Assembly (NCBI RefSeq): GCF_016908415.1
Contig: NZ_JAFBDW010000002.1
Location: forward strand, 310,001-374,000
Direction of reading: 5' to 3'
From: Caldicoprobacter guelmensis
GTDB lineage: Bacteria; Bacillota; Clostridia; Caldicoprobacterales; Caldicoprobacteraceae
DNA length: 64,000 nt
Shown here: positions 44,555 to 53,600 of the stretch, in pieces
Layout of the letters: each line of letters starts with the position of its first letter
How positions within the stretch are numbered: the first letter of the stretch is position 1
Translations under genes and position numbers: made by a program
Notes under the pieces: model-generated
Seen by the model: the letters and a program-made list of their open reading frames with translations, nothing else
Databases searched by the model: none
Told to the model about the DNA's origin: nothing

Positions 44555-45853
44555 GTGAGTAATCAAAATAAGTATTATAGTGTGTTCCCAAAGGTAGTTC
44601 CTGCAGACAGGCAGTCGCTTATAACTGTAAAATCGGTATTCCCACATCGGGCTTTTAAGAATGATAGGCAGTACGAAGTTTTATGCCATCCTGTAGATTA
44701 TTGTAAAAATAACAACAAACATGATAAGTGCTGTAAATTTCATACATATATCAGAGATGGTATTTTGTATATAAACGGGTATTTTGAAGGAGAACAGGAA
44801 CACATCATATATATAAATGAGGAAACGCAAGATGGAAAAAGGGAAATAGGTGTATTTAGTGTGTATTCATTGGAGGAAGATTTGTATAACAGAAGGCCAT
44901 ATAAGGGTGATATGCATATACATTCTTTTTATTCGGATGGTTTGGAATCTCCGGCATATGTTGCTGCATCTTGCAGGAAGATAGGTTTGGATTTTATGGC
45001 TATTACCGACCATGGGCTGTATAATCCATCTATAGAAGCTCAGCAAGCATTTGAAGGTGTTGATATAGACCTTAAAATATTTAGAGGGGAAGAAGTTCAT
45101 CCGCCGGAGAATCCTGTACATATTATCAATTTTGGCGGTAGTTTTAGTGTAAATGAAATGTTTAAAAAGGATGAACGTGCTTATAGAGAGGAAGTTTATG
45201 AGATTGAAAGAAGTATCGCCAATGAAATACCTGAGGAAATGGAACGATATCAGCTCGCATCTTCTATATGGTGTTTTGATAAGATTCGGCAGGGGGGAGG
45301 ATTGGGAATTTTTTGTCATCCTTTTTGGAGAGTACATAGTGGGTACTATATATCCACCCTTCTCACTGAATATATGTATGAAAAGCAGCCCTTTGATGCG
45401 TTGGAGCTTATAGGGGGATATTATAAGAGCCAAATTGAATCAAACATTTTACAGGTGGCCTCGTATTACGAGCAGCGAGCAAAAGGAAAGAAAATACCCG
45501 TGGTGGGAGTGTCAGATGCTCATGGTTGTGAAACAGGTGAGCTTTTTGGTTGGTATTATACCATTGTTTTTTCACCAACTCTAGAATTTGAAGACATAAG
45601 AGATAGCATAAAAAGCTGTTACAGCGTGGCGGTAGAAGCAGTTCCAGGCGAGAGAAAGATAGTCCATGGTGAATTTAGATTGGTGAAGTACGCCCTCTTT
45701 TTATTAAGAGAAGTACTGCCGCAACACGATGAAATTTGTTATAACGAAGGTTATTGGATGATTGAGTATTTGAAAGGAAACAGTAACGCCAAGAATCAGC
45801 TTGAGAGTTTAAAAGGTGGAGTGGATAGGTTTTACTCATTGTGTTGGGGATAG
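44555..45853 (+). CDS. PHP-domain phosphoesterase-like protein
   Basis: A 432-residue protein with a PHP metal-binding domain from about residue 115: GDMHIHSFYSDG, AITDHGLYN, RGEEVHPPENPVHIINF, and a late GVSDAHGCE. The first 110 residues are specific to this protein group and contain a possible beta domain. PHP proteins hydrolyse phosphoesters; the substrate here is unknown. The start is a GTG at 44555 preceded by GGGGCGG. Confidence 0.75.
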   Translation: MSNQNKYYSVFPKVVPADRQSLITVKSVFPHRAFKNDRQYEVLCHPVDYCKNNNKHDKCCKFHTYIRDGILYINGYFEGEQEHIIYINEETQDGKREIGVFSVYSLEEDLYNRRPYKGDMHIHSFYSDGLESPAYVAASCRKIGLDFMAITDHGLYNPSIEAQQAFEGVDIDLKIFRGEEVHPPENPVHIINFGGSFSVNEMFKKDERAYREEVYEIERSIANEIPEEMERYQLASSIWCFDKIRQGGGLGIFCHPFWRVHSGYYISTLLTEYMYEKQPFDALELIGGYYKSQIESNILQVASYYEQRAKGKKIPVVGVSDAHGCETGELFGWYYTIVFSPTLEFEDIRDSIKSCYSVAVEAVPGERKIVHGEFRLVKYALFLLREVLPQHDEICYNEGYWMIEYLKGNSNAKNQLESLKGGVDRFYSLCWG

Positions 45854-46044
45854 TATTTAATATTTTTAAATAATGTGGTTGTGGAACATCAATAACGAGG
45901 ATATTTGGGGTGCGCGAGATCACTTACTGGGAGGCTTTCAGGTTGCTCATTATAACGGAGATACTGTTTGTGGGATCAGTTTTTAGAGTTAACTTTTGAA
46001 CATTTGCTCTTTATAAATTTACAGTAGATTAGGTTTTTCTTTAT

Positions 46045-46080
46045 AACGCTCATGTGTAATTGCATGGGCGTTTATTTTTT
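46045..46080 (+). terminator. Intrinsic terminator in the 45854-46290 intergenic region
   Basis: Arms 46045-46055 and 46062-46072, with wobble pairs, are followed by TATTTTTT. It probably ends the 43496-45853 transcript. Between 45854 and 46044 I see no gene. Confidence 0.55.
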
Positions 46081-46140
46081 AGATTTAAAGCTCCAACTTG
46101 GATTACTTGAATGCCACCGAATATTCGATGATAAAAAATA

Positions 46141-46195
46141 TTGACATTGCTGTAATGTCGTGTTAGTGTAATAGTGTACCAATTCACTAATACAC
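46141..46195 (+). promoter_or_regulatory. Promoter and inverted-repeat operator of the YtrA-type regulator
   Basis: A TTGACA at 46141-46146 is followed by a region with TGTAAT/TAGTGT as possible -10 and by an inverted repeat, GTGTTAGTG (46160-46168) with CACTAATAC (46185-46193), one mismatch. The repeat overlaps and follows the -10, consistent with autorepression by the GntR-family protein downstream. Confidence 0.55.
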
Positions 46196-46290
46196 AATCG
46201 AGGATCGGGGGCCGTCTTATAAGGTTTATGGGTATTGTAAGGGTCATTTTCACACGGTAATAGGACCGGCAACTTGAGGGGGAGATCAAC

Positions 46291-46704
46291 ATGATGTTGA
46301 AGAGGAGTGCCCTGAATATCGTCATTGACCCCGATGCGCCCATACCTATTTATATGCAAATTATCATTCAAATAAAGGGTTTGATCGCCAGCAGGGTTCT
46401 TGCACCCGGAGATAAACTGCCTTCTGTGAGAAAGCTCAGCCGCCAGCTGGGGGTAAATCCCAATACTGTGGCACGGGCGTATCAGGAACTGGAGCGAGAA
46501 GGCATTATACGCACAACTCGTGGAATCGGGGCGTTTGTGGGCAAACCAACTCTTAAAGTTTCAGCACAGCAGCGTTCAGAGCTTATGAACAGGATATTGG
46601 ATTATCTGTTTACCGAGGCGTATCATCTCCAGTACAGCAAAGAGGAGCTTTGCTCTATGTTTATGCAACGGCTTGAACGGTGGAATCCGGACAAAAGCTG
46701 CTGA
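46291..46704 (+). CDS. GntR-family regulator, YtrA subfamily
   Basis: A 137-residue regulator with an N-terminal GntR winged helix (IPIYMQIIIQIKGLIASR, LPSVRKLSRQLGVNPNTVAR) and a short C-terminal helix pair typical of the YtrA subfamily. YtrA-type genes usually precede an ABC exporter operon; here the next gene is an acetyltransferase-like one. GAGGGGGAG precedes the ATG. Confidence 0.85.
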   Translation: MMLKRSALNIVIDPDAPIPIYMQIIIQIKGLIASRVLAPGDKLPSVRKLSRQLGVNPNTVARAYQELEREGIIRTTRGIGAFVGKPTLKVSAQQRSELMNRILDYLFTEAYHLQYSKEELCSMFMQRLERWNPDKSC

Positions 46705-46741
46705 TGGATGGAATACCAGACAATGATGAGGGGGTCATAAT

Positions 46742-47860
46742 ATGATCGAGATAAAGGAAGTTAAAACACGGAAGGATTTGAAGCAGTTCGTCTATTTTCC
46801 TTATAAGCTGTATGCAGGAAACAAATACTGGGTGCCGCCTCTTGTGATGGATGAGATGAATACCCTTCGCCAGGATAAAAATCCTGCTTTTGAGTACTGT
46901 GAAGCCAAGTACTGGCTGGCGCTCAAGGACGGTGAGGTTGTAGGACGAATTGCCGGTATAATAAATTACAAATACATAGAGAAGTGGGGGCAGAAGAACG
47001 CGCGTTTTGGATGGATAGATTTTATAGATGACCCTGAGGTATCAAGAGGTTTGCTTGCAACTGTGGAAGATTGGGCAAGGGGGAAGGGAATGACAGGCCT
47101 GCATGGGCCTCTGGGTTTTTGTGACCTTGACAGGGAGGGTATGCTGGTAGAAGGATTTGAAGAGATGGGCACCTTTACAACTATTTATAATTATCCGTAT
47201 TATCCCGTTCATCTGGAAAACAACGGCTACGTTAAAGACGTGGATTGGCTTGAATACGAATTGGAGGTCCCCCTGCAGCTACCCGAGGTTATACAAAGGG
47301 CCTCACAGGATGCCTTAAGGAGGTTTAACCTTAAGGTACTGGACGCAAAAAGGCCCAAAGATTTCATTCCCTATGTCAGGGGTATCTTTAACCTCTTGAA
47401 CGAGGCCTATAAGGACCTTTATGGTGTGGTACCGCTAACCGATAAGCAGATAGAGCTGTACACCAAGCAATATTTCGGCTTTGTAAATCCGGACTATGTA
47501 AAAGTAATTCTGGATCAAAATAATGAGGTAGTGGCATTTGGCATTGCATTTCCATCTTTGACGCGGGCAATGAGAAAGACGAACGGAAGGCTTTTCCCCT
47601 TTGGATTCATACACGTTTTAAGGGCTTTGAAGAAAAACGATACCATTGATTTGTGTCTGGTAGCTGTAAAGCCTGAGCTGCAGGGCAAAGGAGTGAATGC
47701 CATTTTGATGAGCGAGATTCACAAGGCGTGCATCAAAAACGGCATAGTCAAAGCGGAGTGCAATCCTCAGCTGGAATCCAATGTGAAGGTTCGAGCTCAG
47801 TGGCGATATTTCAATTTTAGGCAACACAAGCGGAGAAGGTGCTATATAAAGTACTTCTAA
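46742..47860 (+). CDS. GNAT-like acetyltransferase family protein
   Basis: A 372-residue protein with features of a double GNAT fold. The C-terminal half has a V-K-P-E-L-QGKGVN acetyl-CoA-binding-like loop, and the N-terminal half has a second GNAT-like region around VVGRIAGIIN. The end, KVRAQWRYFNFRQHKRRRC, is characteristic of this uncharacterised family. The substrate is unknown. It lies 37 bases after the YtrA-type regulator and is probably cotranscribed. Confidence 0.65.
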   Translation: MIEIKEVKTRKDLKQFVYFPYKLYAGNKYWVPPLVMDEMNTLRQDKNPAFEYCEAKYWLALKDGEVVGRIAGIINYKYIEKWGQKNARFGWIDFIDDPEVSRGLLATVEDWARGKGMTGLHGPLGFCDLDREGMLVEGFEEMGTFTTIYNYPYYPVHLENNGYVKDVDWLEYELEVPLQLPEVIQRASQDALRRFNLKVLDAKRPKDFIPYVRGIFNLLNEAYKDLYGVVPLTDKQIELYTKQYFGFVNPDYVKVILDQNNEVVAFGIAFPSLTRAMRKTNGRLFPFGFIHVLRALKKNDTIDLCLVAVKPELQGKGVNAILMSEIHKACIKNGIVKAECNPQLESNVKVRAQWRYFNFRQHKRRRCYIKYF

Positions 47861-47935
47861 TGATGACCAGGTAAAAGCTCCTGGCGAAAATGGCCGGTTT
47901 GAATACCAATTTTGCTAGAAGCAAATTATGGGGTA

Positions 47936-49225
47936 TTATAACTTAAATGCCTTTTCGATCTCAGCTATCTGCTCGTCATTGATGGTTACTAACTTTCCCA
48001 AATCCCTAGCTGCTATGATGGCCTTGGCGCTGTATTCGGCTACTTCCAGCCTGTCGAAGGCATTGAGCAGGCTGCTTCCCGTTACGATGACGCAGTCGTT
48101 TTCCACCAGCACCACCGATGTTTCCTTGGAAAATGCATCTGCCGTCATTTCTGGCTGCATGAAGGTACACCCAAATGGTAATTTGGGTATGTTTCGCAGC
48201 ATTATATAGCTCTCTGGTATGGTCTTGGTTTCAAAATTTTCATCTGTGACGGCAAAAGCCATGATGTTTGGCGGGTGAGCAATGAGCACCGAGTTGATGT
48301 AGGGGTGCTTGTCGTATATGGCTTTGTGCAGCAGTACCGACCGGCTGGGGTTTTTCCCTGCCTCTTTCCATCCGTTTTCAATGCGTACTAGGTCTTCCTC
48401 TTGGAGATACTTTCTATCCAGCCCGTAGGGCGTGATTATAAAGGAACCGTCGCTCAGCCTTTGAGAGAATGTACCCTGCGTGCTGGTGAAAAGCTGCTGG
48501 TCATAGGCGCGGTGTATGAGCTGGCACATGTTCCGCCTGGCTTCCCTTTCTTCGCTGGTAAACCTTTTGGGAATGAATTCGTTCAGCGTGACATCCTGCT
48601 TGTTCTTGGATATTTCTATGTGCCTGTCGGTTAGGCTCCTTAAAATTCCCAGTCTCCGAGCTTTCAGTTCAAGCCTTGCGCAGAAATCCAAGGTTTCAAA
48701 GGCCATGAACGCTTCAAACAGGTTTTTGCCACCCGTCACCACACCATGATTTTCGAGTATAACGGTTTTAAAGCCCTTTTCGAATTGGGCTGCAATCTTT
48801 TTGCCAAGGTCTTTGCTTCCAGGCAAGCCGTATTCTGCTATTCCGACCTGGCCACATATCAGATGTACATTGGGTATGAGCCTTGTGTTTGGTATTTGAC
48901 GCACTATGCTGAAAGCTACAAGCGCAGGCGGATGGGCGTGAATAATGGCTTTTATATCAGGCCTTTTTTGATAGATCATCTCGTGAAAGGGGAGTTCAAC
49001 TGAAGGTTTGTGAATCCCTTCTACGGTTCCATCAGCTTTCACGCGTATTATATCATTGCGGCTGAGAGAACCCTTGTCAACTCCGCTGGGAGTGATCCAT
49101 ATATCTCCGTTGTCGTCAAGGATTGATATGTTGCCACCCGATGTGGTGGTCATACCGTACCGGTATATTCTCTCCATGATCATTACTATTTGATCGGCTG
49201 GATGCAGTAGTTCAAACTTCAACAT
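47936..49225 (-). CDS. Tandem class II aldolase/adducin-domain protein
   Basis: A 429-residue protein with two class II aldolase (fuculose-1-phosphate aldolase/RhaD-like) domains. The first (about 1-205) has TTSGGNIS, IIHAHPPALVAF and ENHGVVTGG, a complete zinc site. The second (about 225-425) retains QGTFSQR and AHPPNIMAF, but the first histidine of the HAH pair is isoleucine-alanine-histidine and ENHG has become ENDC, so its metal site is degenerate. It may be an aldolase with an inactive regulatory or structural second half. The substrate is unknown. AAAGGAGGG precedes the start. Confidence 0.82.
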   Translation of the reverse strand: MLKFELLHPADQIVMIMERIYRYGMTTTSGGNISILDDNGDIWITPSGVDKGSLSRNDIIRVKADGTVEGIHKPSVELPFHEMIYQKRPDIKAIIHAHPPALVAFSIVRQIPNTRLIPNVHLICGQVGIAEYGLPGSKDLGKKIAAQFEKGFKTVILENHGVVTGGKNLFEAFMAFETLDFCARLELKARRLGILRSLTDRHIEISKNKQDVTLNEFIPKRFTSEEREARRNMCQLIHRAYDQQLFTSTQGTFSQRLSDGSFIITPYGLDRKYLQEEDLVRIENGWKEAGKNPSRSVLLHKAIYDKHPYINSVLIAHPPNIMAFAVTDENFETKTIPESYIMLRNIPKLPFGCTFMQPEMTADAFSKETSVVLVENDCVIVTGSSLLNAFDRLEVAEYSAKAIIAARDLGKLVTINDEQIAEIEKAFKL

Positions 49226-49309
49226 TTTGACCCTCCTTTTTCTTAAGACTATACAGCCATTAACTTAAAGTTTGCGAATTTCATTTTGGACAGCAATTTC
49301 TTATTTTAG

Positions 49310-49355
49310 CATTAAAAAAACAATAACGAAAAGGGGTGTTAAACTCCCCTTTTCG
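49310..49355 (-). terminator. Terminator of the phosphofructokinase gene
   Basis: A 10-bp perfect stem (49327-49336 with 49346-49355). On the minus strand it is followed by GTTATTGTTTTTTT. Confidence 0.75.
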
Positions 49356-49371
49356 TCTGACCCATCTGTTT

Positions 49372-50625
49372 TTATTTTGTGGCCAAAACCTTTTTCAATC
49401 TTGCAAACCTTGGTAATCCGTTTTCGAACGGCGGCCTCGATTCGCCTTGGATAAGCGGCATAGCGTATTTGATAAACTCTTCGGTGACGCCGTTGCCTTC
49501 TTTGTTTATCCATTCGCGCGGTACCTTCTTCTCCACGTTGGCAACATCGGTCAAGTTGACCAATTTTATGTTGCACTTGTATTCTGGCCCTTCTTCCCTC
49601 TCAAACGCCACCATCTTATCGGTTATGCCTTGTACTGCGTACTGTACAGCGGCTTGTCCGGCAAGGTAGGCTTCATTCACGTCGGTAAGCGAAGCAACAT
49701 GGGCTGCGCATCTCTGGAGCAGGCTGAATTCAATCCCGCGTACCTTGGCTCCGGTTTTCTCCTTCAATATTCCAGCCAGAGTGGATGCAAGGCCACCCAA
49801 TTGGACGTGCCCGAATGCGTCAGTGTGTTTGTGCAGTGCAGGACCGTATTCGAAAATATATTTTCCGTCTTTATCTCTTATGCCTTCGGATACGGCCACG
49901 ATGATGTTTTTCTTTTTCTCGTATACTGCCATTACCTCATCTATGAATTTATCGAGGTCGAAAGGAATTTCAGGCAAGTATATGAGGTCCGGACCGTATC
50001 CCTGTACACCTGCAAGTGCCGATGCCGCAGTAAGCCACCCGGCGTTTCTCCCCATTATTTCCAGCACTGTGATTATTTTTGTGTCATACGCTCTTACATC
50101 TAGGTAAATTTCCATTGTGGATGTTGCTATGTATTTAGCTGCGCTGCCATAGCCTGGACAGTGGTCAGTACCCCACAAGTCATTATCTATGGTTTTGGGT
50201 ACACCCATCACTCTGCACTCATAACCCACTTTTTGCATGTACTTGCTTATCTTGTTGCAGGTGTCCATTGAATCGTTACCGCCATTGTAAAAGAAATACC
50301 TTATGTTGTATTTTTTGAATATTTCCAGCAGCTTTTTGTAATCGGTGTCATCCTCATCAGGGTCTCTCAACTTGTAACGTACGGAACCCAGCAAGGATGA
50401 AGGAGTGGTTTTGAGCAGTTCCAGCTCATATGGGTCTTCTTTGCTCATATCATAGAATTTCTCATTTAATATACCCTGAATGCCGTGTGCTGCCCCATAG
50501 ACTGCTGTTATACAATCCTGCTTTAACGCCTCTTGAATTACGCCTGCCGCAGTGGCATTTATAACTGCAGTAGGTCCACCTGATTGACCAAGTATACAAG
50601 CGCCTCTCAATTCGCTCATTGACAA
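49372..50625 (-). CDS. pfp: Pyrophosphate-type 6-phosphofructokinase
   Basis: A 417-residue phosphofructokinase. The GQSGGPTAVINA start and GPxx phosphate loops fit the family. The key residues point to PPi use: FFYNGGNDSMDT in place of the ATP-enzyme GGDGS, and VPKTIDNDL with lysine instead of glycine. The reaction is PPi plus fructose 6-phosphate to fructose 1,6-bisphosphate, reversible. It is divergent from the fructose-bisphosphate aldolase gene, the next glycolytic step. Confidence 0.88.
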   Translation of the reverse strand: MSMSELRGACILGQSGGPTAVINATAAGVIQEALKQDCITAVYGAAHGIQGILNEKFYDMSKEDPYELELLKTTPSSLLGSVRYKLRDPDEDDTDYKKLLEIFKKYNIRYFFYNGGNDSMDTCNKISKYMQKVGYECRVMGVPKTIDNDLWGTDHCPGYGSAAKYIATSTMEIYLDVRAYDTKIITVLEIMGRNAGWLTAASALAGVQGYGPDLIYLPEIPFDLDKFIDEVMAVYEKKKNIIVAVSEGIRDKDGKYIFEYGPALHKHTDAFGHVQLGGLASTLAGILKEKTGAKVRGIEFSLLQRCAAHVASLTDVNEAYLAGQAAVQYAVQGITDKMVAFEREEGPEYKCNIKLVNLTDVANVEKKVPREWINKEGNGVTEEFIKYAMPLIQGESRPPFENGLPRFARLKKVLATK

Positions 50626-50805
50626 ACCTCCTTTTTAAACTTTAATGTTAATTTATGTAAATATTTTTGTTGTGTATCCCTCTTAAACTTTATCGTACCT
50701 TATAAAATATACCATATTTGATTTTAAAAAGCAATTTTCGTAGACAAAAATCTAACAAATTATTTTATATTGGAATAATTTGGTGATGAAATTTTGAAAA
50801 TGACC

Positions 50806-50833
50806 TTGATTTTGAAAATGAATGTGATAAAAT
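50806..50833 (+). promoter_or_regulatory. Promoter of the fructose-bisphosphate aldolase gene
   Basis: TTGATT (50806-50811), 16 bases, TAAAAT (50828-50833). The remaining divergent region 50626-50805 is AT-rich, and I see no further clear site. Confidence 0.5.
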
Positions 50834-50891
50834 TAATGTGACTAAGAATTCTAATGTGAGTACATAATCTTAGAAAAGGAGTTGTTGTGTT

Positions 50892-51833
50892 ATGCCATTG
50901 GTTACATCAAAGAAAATGTTTGAAAAGGCTTATGAAGGTGGTTATGCCATTGGTGCTTTTAATGTAAACAACATGGAAATCATTCAAGGCATTACTGAAG
51001 CTGCAAAAGAAGTAAATGCCCCTTTGATCTTGCAGGTGTCTGCCGGTGCGAGAAAATATGCAAAGCATACATACCTTATGAAGTTAATTGAGGCTGCCCT
51101 CATTGAAACCGACCTTCCCATTTGCGTTCACCTGGACCATGGCGACAGCTTTGAACTTTGCAAGGCGTGCATTGATGGTGGATTCACGTCGGTTATGATC
51201 GATGGTTCACACCTTCCATTCGAGGAGAATATAGCTTTGACCAAAAAGGTAGTCGATTACGCCCATGAGAGGGGCGTGGTTGTAGAGGGCGAGCTGGGAA
51301 GGCTTGCTGGAATTGAAGACGCTGTAAATGTGTCTGAGGAGGAGGCTTTCTTTACCGATCCCGACCAGGCGGCTGAGTTTGTCGAGAGGACTGGGGTGGA
51401 TTCACTAGCGATTGCTATAGGTACAAGCCATGGGGCATATAAGTTCAAGGGTGAGCCAAAGCTGAGATTTGATATTCTTGAGGAAATACAAAAGAGGCTT
51501 CCTGGATTCCCCATTGTATTGCATGGGGCTTCTTCGGTAATACCGGAATTTGTTGAGAAGATCAATAAGTACGGCGGACAGATGCCAGGGGCAAAGGGTG
51601 TACCGGAAGATATGCTGAGAAAGGCAGCGTCCATGGCTGTATGTAAGATAAACATTGACTCTGATTTGAGGCTTGCCATGACAGCTACTATAAGAGAATA
51701 TTTTGCTAAGAATCCCAGCCATTTTGACCCAAGACAATACTTAGGTCCTGCTAGAGAGGCTATTAAGGAGCTTGTAAAGCACAAGCTGGTAAATGTGTTA
51801 GGATGTGCTGGGAAAGCAGACGAAGTAAGGTAA
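50892..51833 (+). CDS. fba: Class II fructose-1,6-bisphosphate aldolase
   Basis: A 313-residue zinc-dependent aldolase cleaving fructose 1,6-bisphosphate to dihydroxyacetone phosphate and glyceraldehyde 3-phosphate. The zinc site HLDHGDSF, the VEGELG metal-binding segment, GTSHGAYKF and the FPIVLHGASSV loop are intact. GGAGTTGTTGTG spacing and the ATG at 50892 define the start. With the PPi-PFK gene it forms a divergent glycolysis pair. Confidence 0.95.
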   Translation: MPLVTSKKMFEKAYEGGYAIGAFNVNNMEIIQGITEAAKEVNAPLILQVSAGARKYAKHTYLMKLIEAALIETDLPICVHLDHGDSFELCKACIDGGFTSVMIDGSHLPFEENIALTKKVVDYAHERGVVVEGELGRLAGIEDAVNVSEEEAFFTDPDQAAEFVERTGVDSLAIAIGTSHGAYKFKGEPKLRFDILEEIQKRLPGFPIVLHGASSVIPEFVEKINKYGGQMPGAKGVPEDMLRKAASMAVCKINIDSDLRLAMTATIREYFAKNPSHFDPRQYLGPAREAIKELVKHKLVNVLGCAGKADEVR

Positions 51834-51844
51834 AATTTATTTGG

Positions 51845-53431
51845 TCAATGATATAAGCTTCTAAGGCTCCTCATAAATGTGCTGATTAATGAGGAGCCTT
51901 GTCTTTTGATTCTCGGTATTCCGTTAACCGAATAAAGGGATATTAAGAAAAAGATGGCACTGATCGCTGCAGCCAAGGTCAGCGATACGATGAGGGAAGA
52001 GCCGGCATGTGTGGATAAGTTAAAAACGCATCGTCCCAATGATGCCATTACAAGAGCGGCAAAACCGGGTTTAAAAAGCCAGTCGGCCCATCTTATCTGA
52101 AGTTTGGTAAGCTTTTTTACTGCAGAAAAATTCAGCATGGATACTGTAATGTTCCTCAAGTTAAATCCAATGATAAACCCGTATATTCTCAGGGCAGGGA
52201 TGGATACAAGAAAGTAGGTACATAAGACCTGAATGATTCCTCCTATAAACAGGTTTAGCGTTGAGCGCTTTTGCCTGTCAAGGCCGTTTAAGACTGCGCT
52301 TAAAGTATGCTGAAGGGCAAGGAAGATTGCGCCCAATGTAAAAGGGGTTAGCAATTGTCCTACTTGGGGTTGAGCATACAGCGCAATTCCGATGGGTTGT
52401 CCAAGGGACAGCAGGAGGGCAGTAGATGCAAAGGCAACAAGGGATGTAAGCTGGATGGCACTTGAGATGTTGTGTCGTATGGATGACCAATTGCCAAGAG
52501 CCATTTCCTCCGCAAGATGGGGAATTATTATGGTGGAAAGCGCATTTGTAATGGTAAAAGGGATGAAAAGCAGTGGCATTACCATTCCTGATATAATGCC
52601 AAACAGCGATACCGCCTGGCTGTTTGTCATGCCGCTAGCGGCCAAGCGCCGAGGAACGAGAATGCTGTTGATGGAGTTTATGGAGGTAATTATAATCCTG
52701 GTAAAGGTTAAGGGGACAGCTATGGAGATAATGTTTTTGAGAAGTAAAGAAAATGGGGAAGTTTTGGCGTTATTGCCTAGGGTTTTGATGAATTTTGTGG
52801 AGTAATGGTATCGAATATGGAGGTATAATAAACTTGCAAGTTCTCCTATGACAACGCCGAATACAATGACTATAACTGCTTCTTCATAACCCTGAGGTTT
52901 TAGCCATAAGAGCAAAAATCCTACCGAAGAGATTCGGATCAGTTGTTCCAATATTTCAGCCAAAGCAGGTTGGTGTGTATGCTTTATGCCGTAGAAATAG
53001 CCTTTAAGTGTTGCTCCCATACCGGTTATAATAACGCATGGAAAGAGAATAAATAGTGGTATGTGGGTACGAGAGTCTTTTAATATTCTATTGGTGATCC
53101 AGTTTAAGTTGGTTAAGATTAATATAGAGAGGACCAATCCTACAATTATTACTATCAACAGGGCTGTTAATACGATCCTCTTACATTGTCTATAGTTTCC
53201 TACAGCATTGCTAGATGCTACCAATCGCGAAACAGCAATCGGTATCCCTGAGGTCGTCAAAGCTAATGCAATGGTGTATGGAGGAAATACCAACTGGTAT
53301 ACTCCCGTGCCTTCGGGTCCCAGCAGTCGGCTCAGCATTATTTGGTATACAAAGCCAATGATTCGGACCAGCACATTTGCCCCAGCCAAAATGAACGTTC
53401 CGTACAGCATGGAACGGGGATTAGTCTTCAA
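51845..53431 (-). CDS. spoVB: Stage V sporulation protein B-type flippase
   Basis: A 528-residue polytopic membrane protein of the MOP/MATE-like superfamily (SpoVB/MurJ-related), about 14 hydrophobic segments. Residues RIIGFVYQIMLSRLLGPEGTGVYQ near the N-terminus (quoted in part as LSRLLGPEGTGVYQ) and the central GMVMPLLFIPFTITNALS are typical. SpoVB acts in spore cortex synthesis, probably by moving lipid-linked precursor. It supports a spore-forming host. Convergent to fba. Confidence 0.88.
   Translation of the reverse strand: MKTNPRSMLYGTFILAGANVLVRIIGFVYQIMLSRLLGPEGTGVYQLVFPPYTIALALTTSGIPIAVSRLVASSNAVGNYRQCKRIVLTALLIVIIVGLVLSILILTNLNWITNRILKDSRTHIPLFILFPCVIITGMGATLKGYFYGIKHTHQPALAEILEQLIRISSVGFLLLWLKPQGYEEAVIVIVFGVVIGELASLLYLHIRYHYSTKFIKTLGNNAKTSPFSLLLKNIISIAVPLTFTRIIITSINSINSILVPRRLAASGMTNSQAVSLFGIISGMVMPLLFIPFTITNALSTIIIPHLAEEMALGNWSSIRHNISSAIQLTSLVAFASTALLLSLGQPIGIALYAQPQVGQLLTPFTLGAIFLALQHTLSAVLNGLDRQKRSTLNLFIGGIIQVLCTYFLVSIPALRIYGFIIGFNLRNITVSMLNFSAVKKLTKLQIRWADWLFKPGFAALVMASLGRCVFNLSTHAGSSLIVSLTLAAAISAIFFLISLYSVNGIPRIKRQGSSLISTFMRSLRSLYH
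51863..51908 (+). terminator. Terminator of fba
   Basis: A 12-bp perfect stem (51863-51874 with 51889-51900) followed by GTCTTTTG. It lies within the 3' end of the convergent spoVB gene. Confidence 0.7.
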
Positions 53432-53600
53432 TTTGCCATTCCTCCGATATAAATTGTTCTGGTTTCATAAATATTCACCTCAAATGCTTAGTAGAAGCAG
53501 GAATATGTTTTTTGTTTTTTATGAGATGATTGAAAAATATGCTAAAATATTTTTTTTTAAGTTATATCAGTTTGAAAAGTGGATAAGGAGGGGTAAAACA

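Noticed and set aside
53208..53600. N-terminal extension of the UroD-like protein back to 53208
   Set aside because: It overlaps spoVB on the other strand, has no ribosome site, and the extra 131 residues do not resemble the family.
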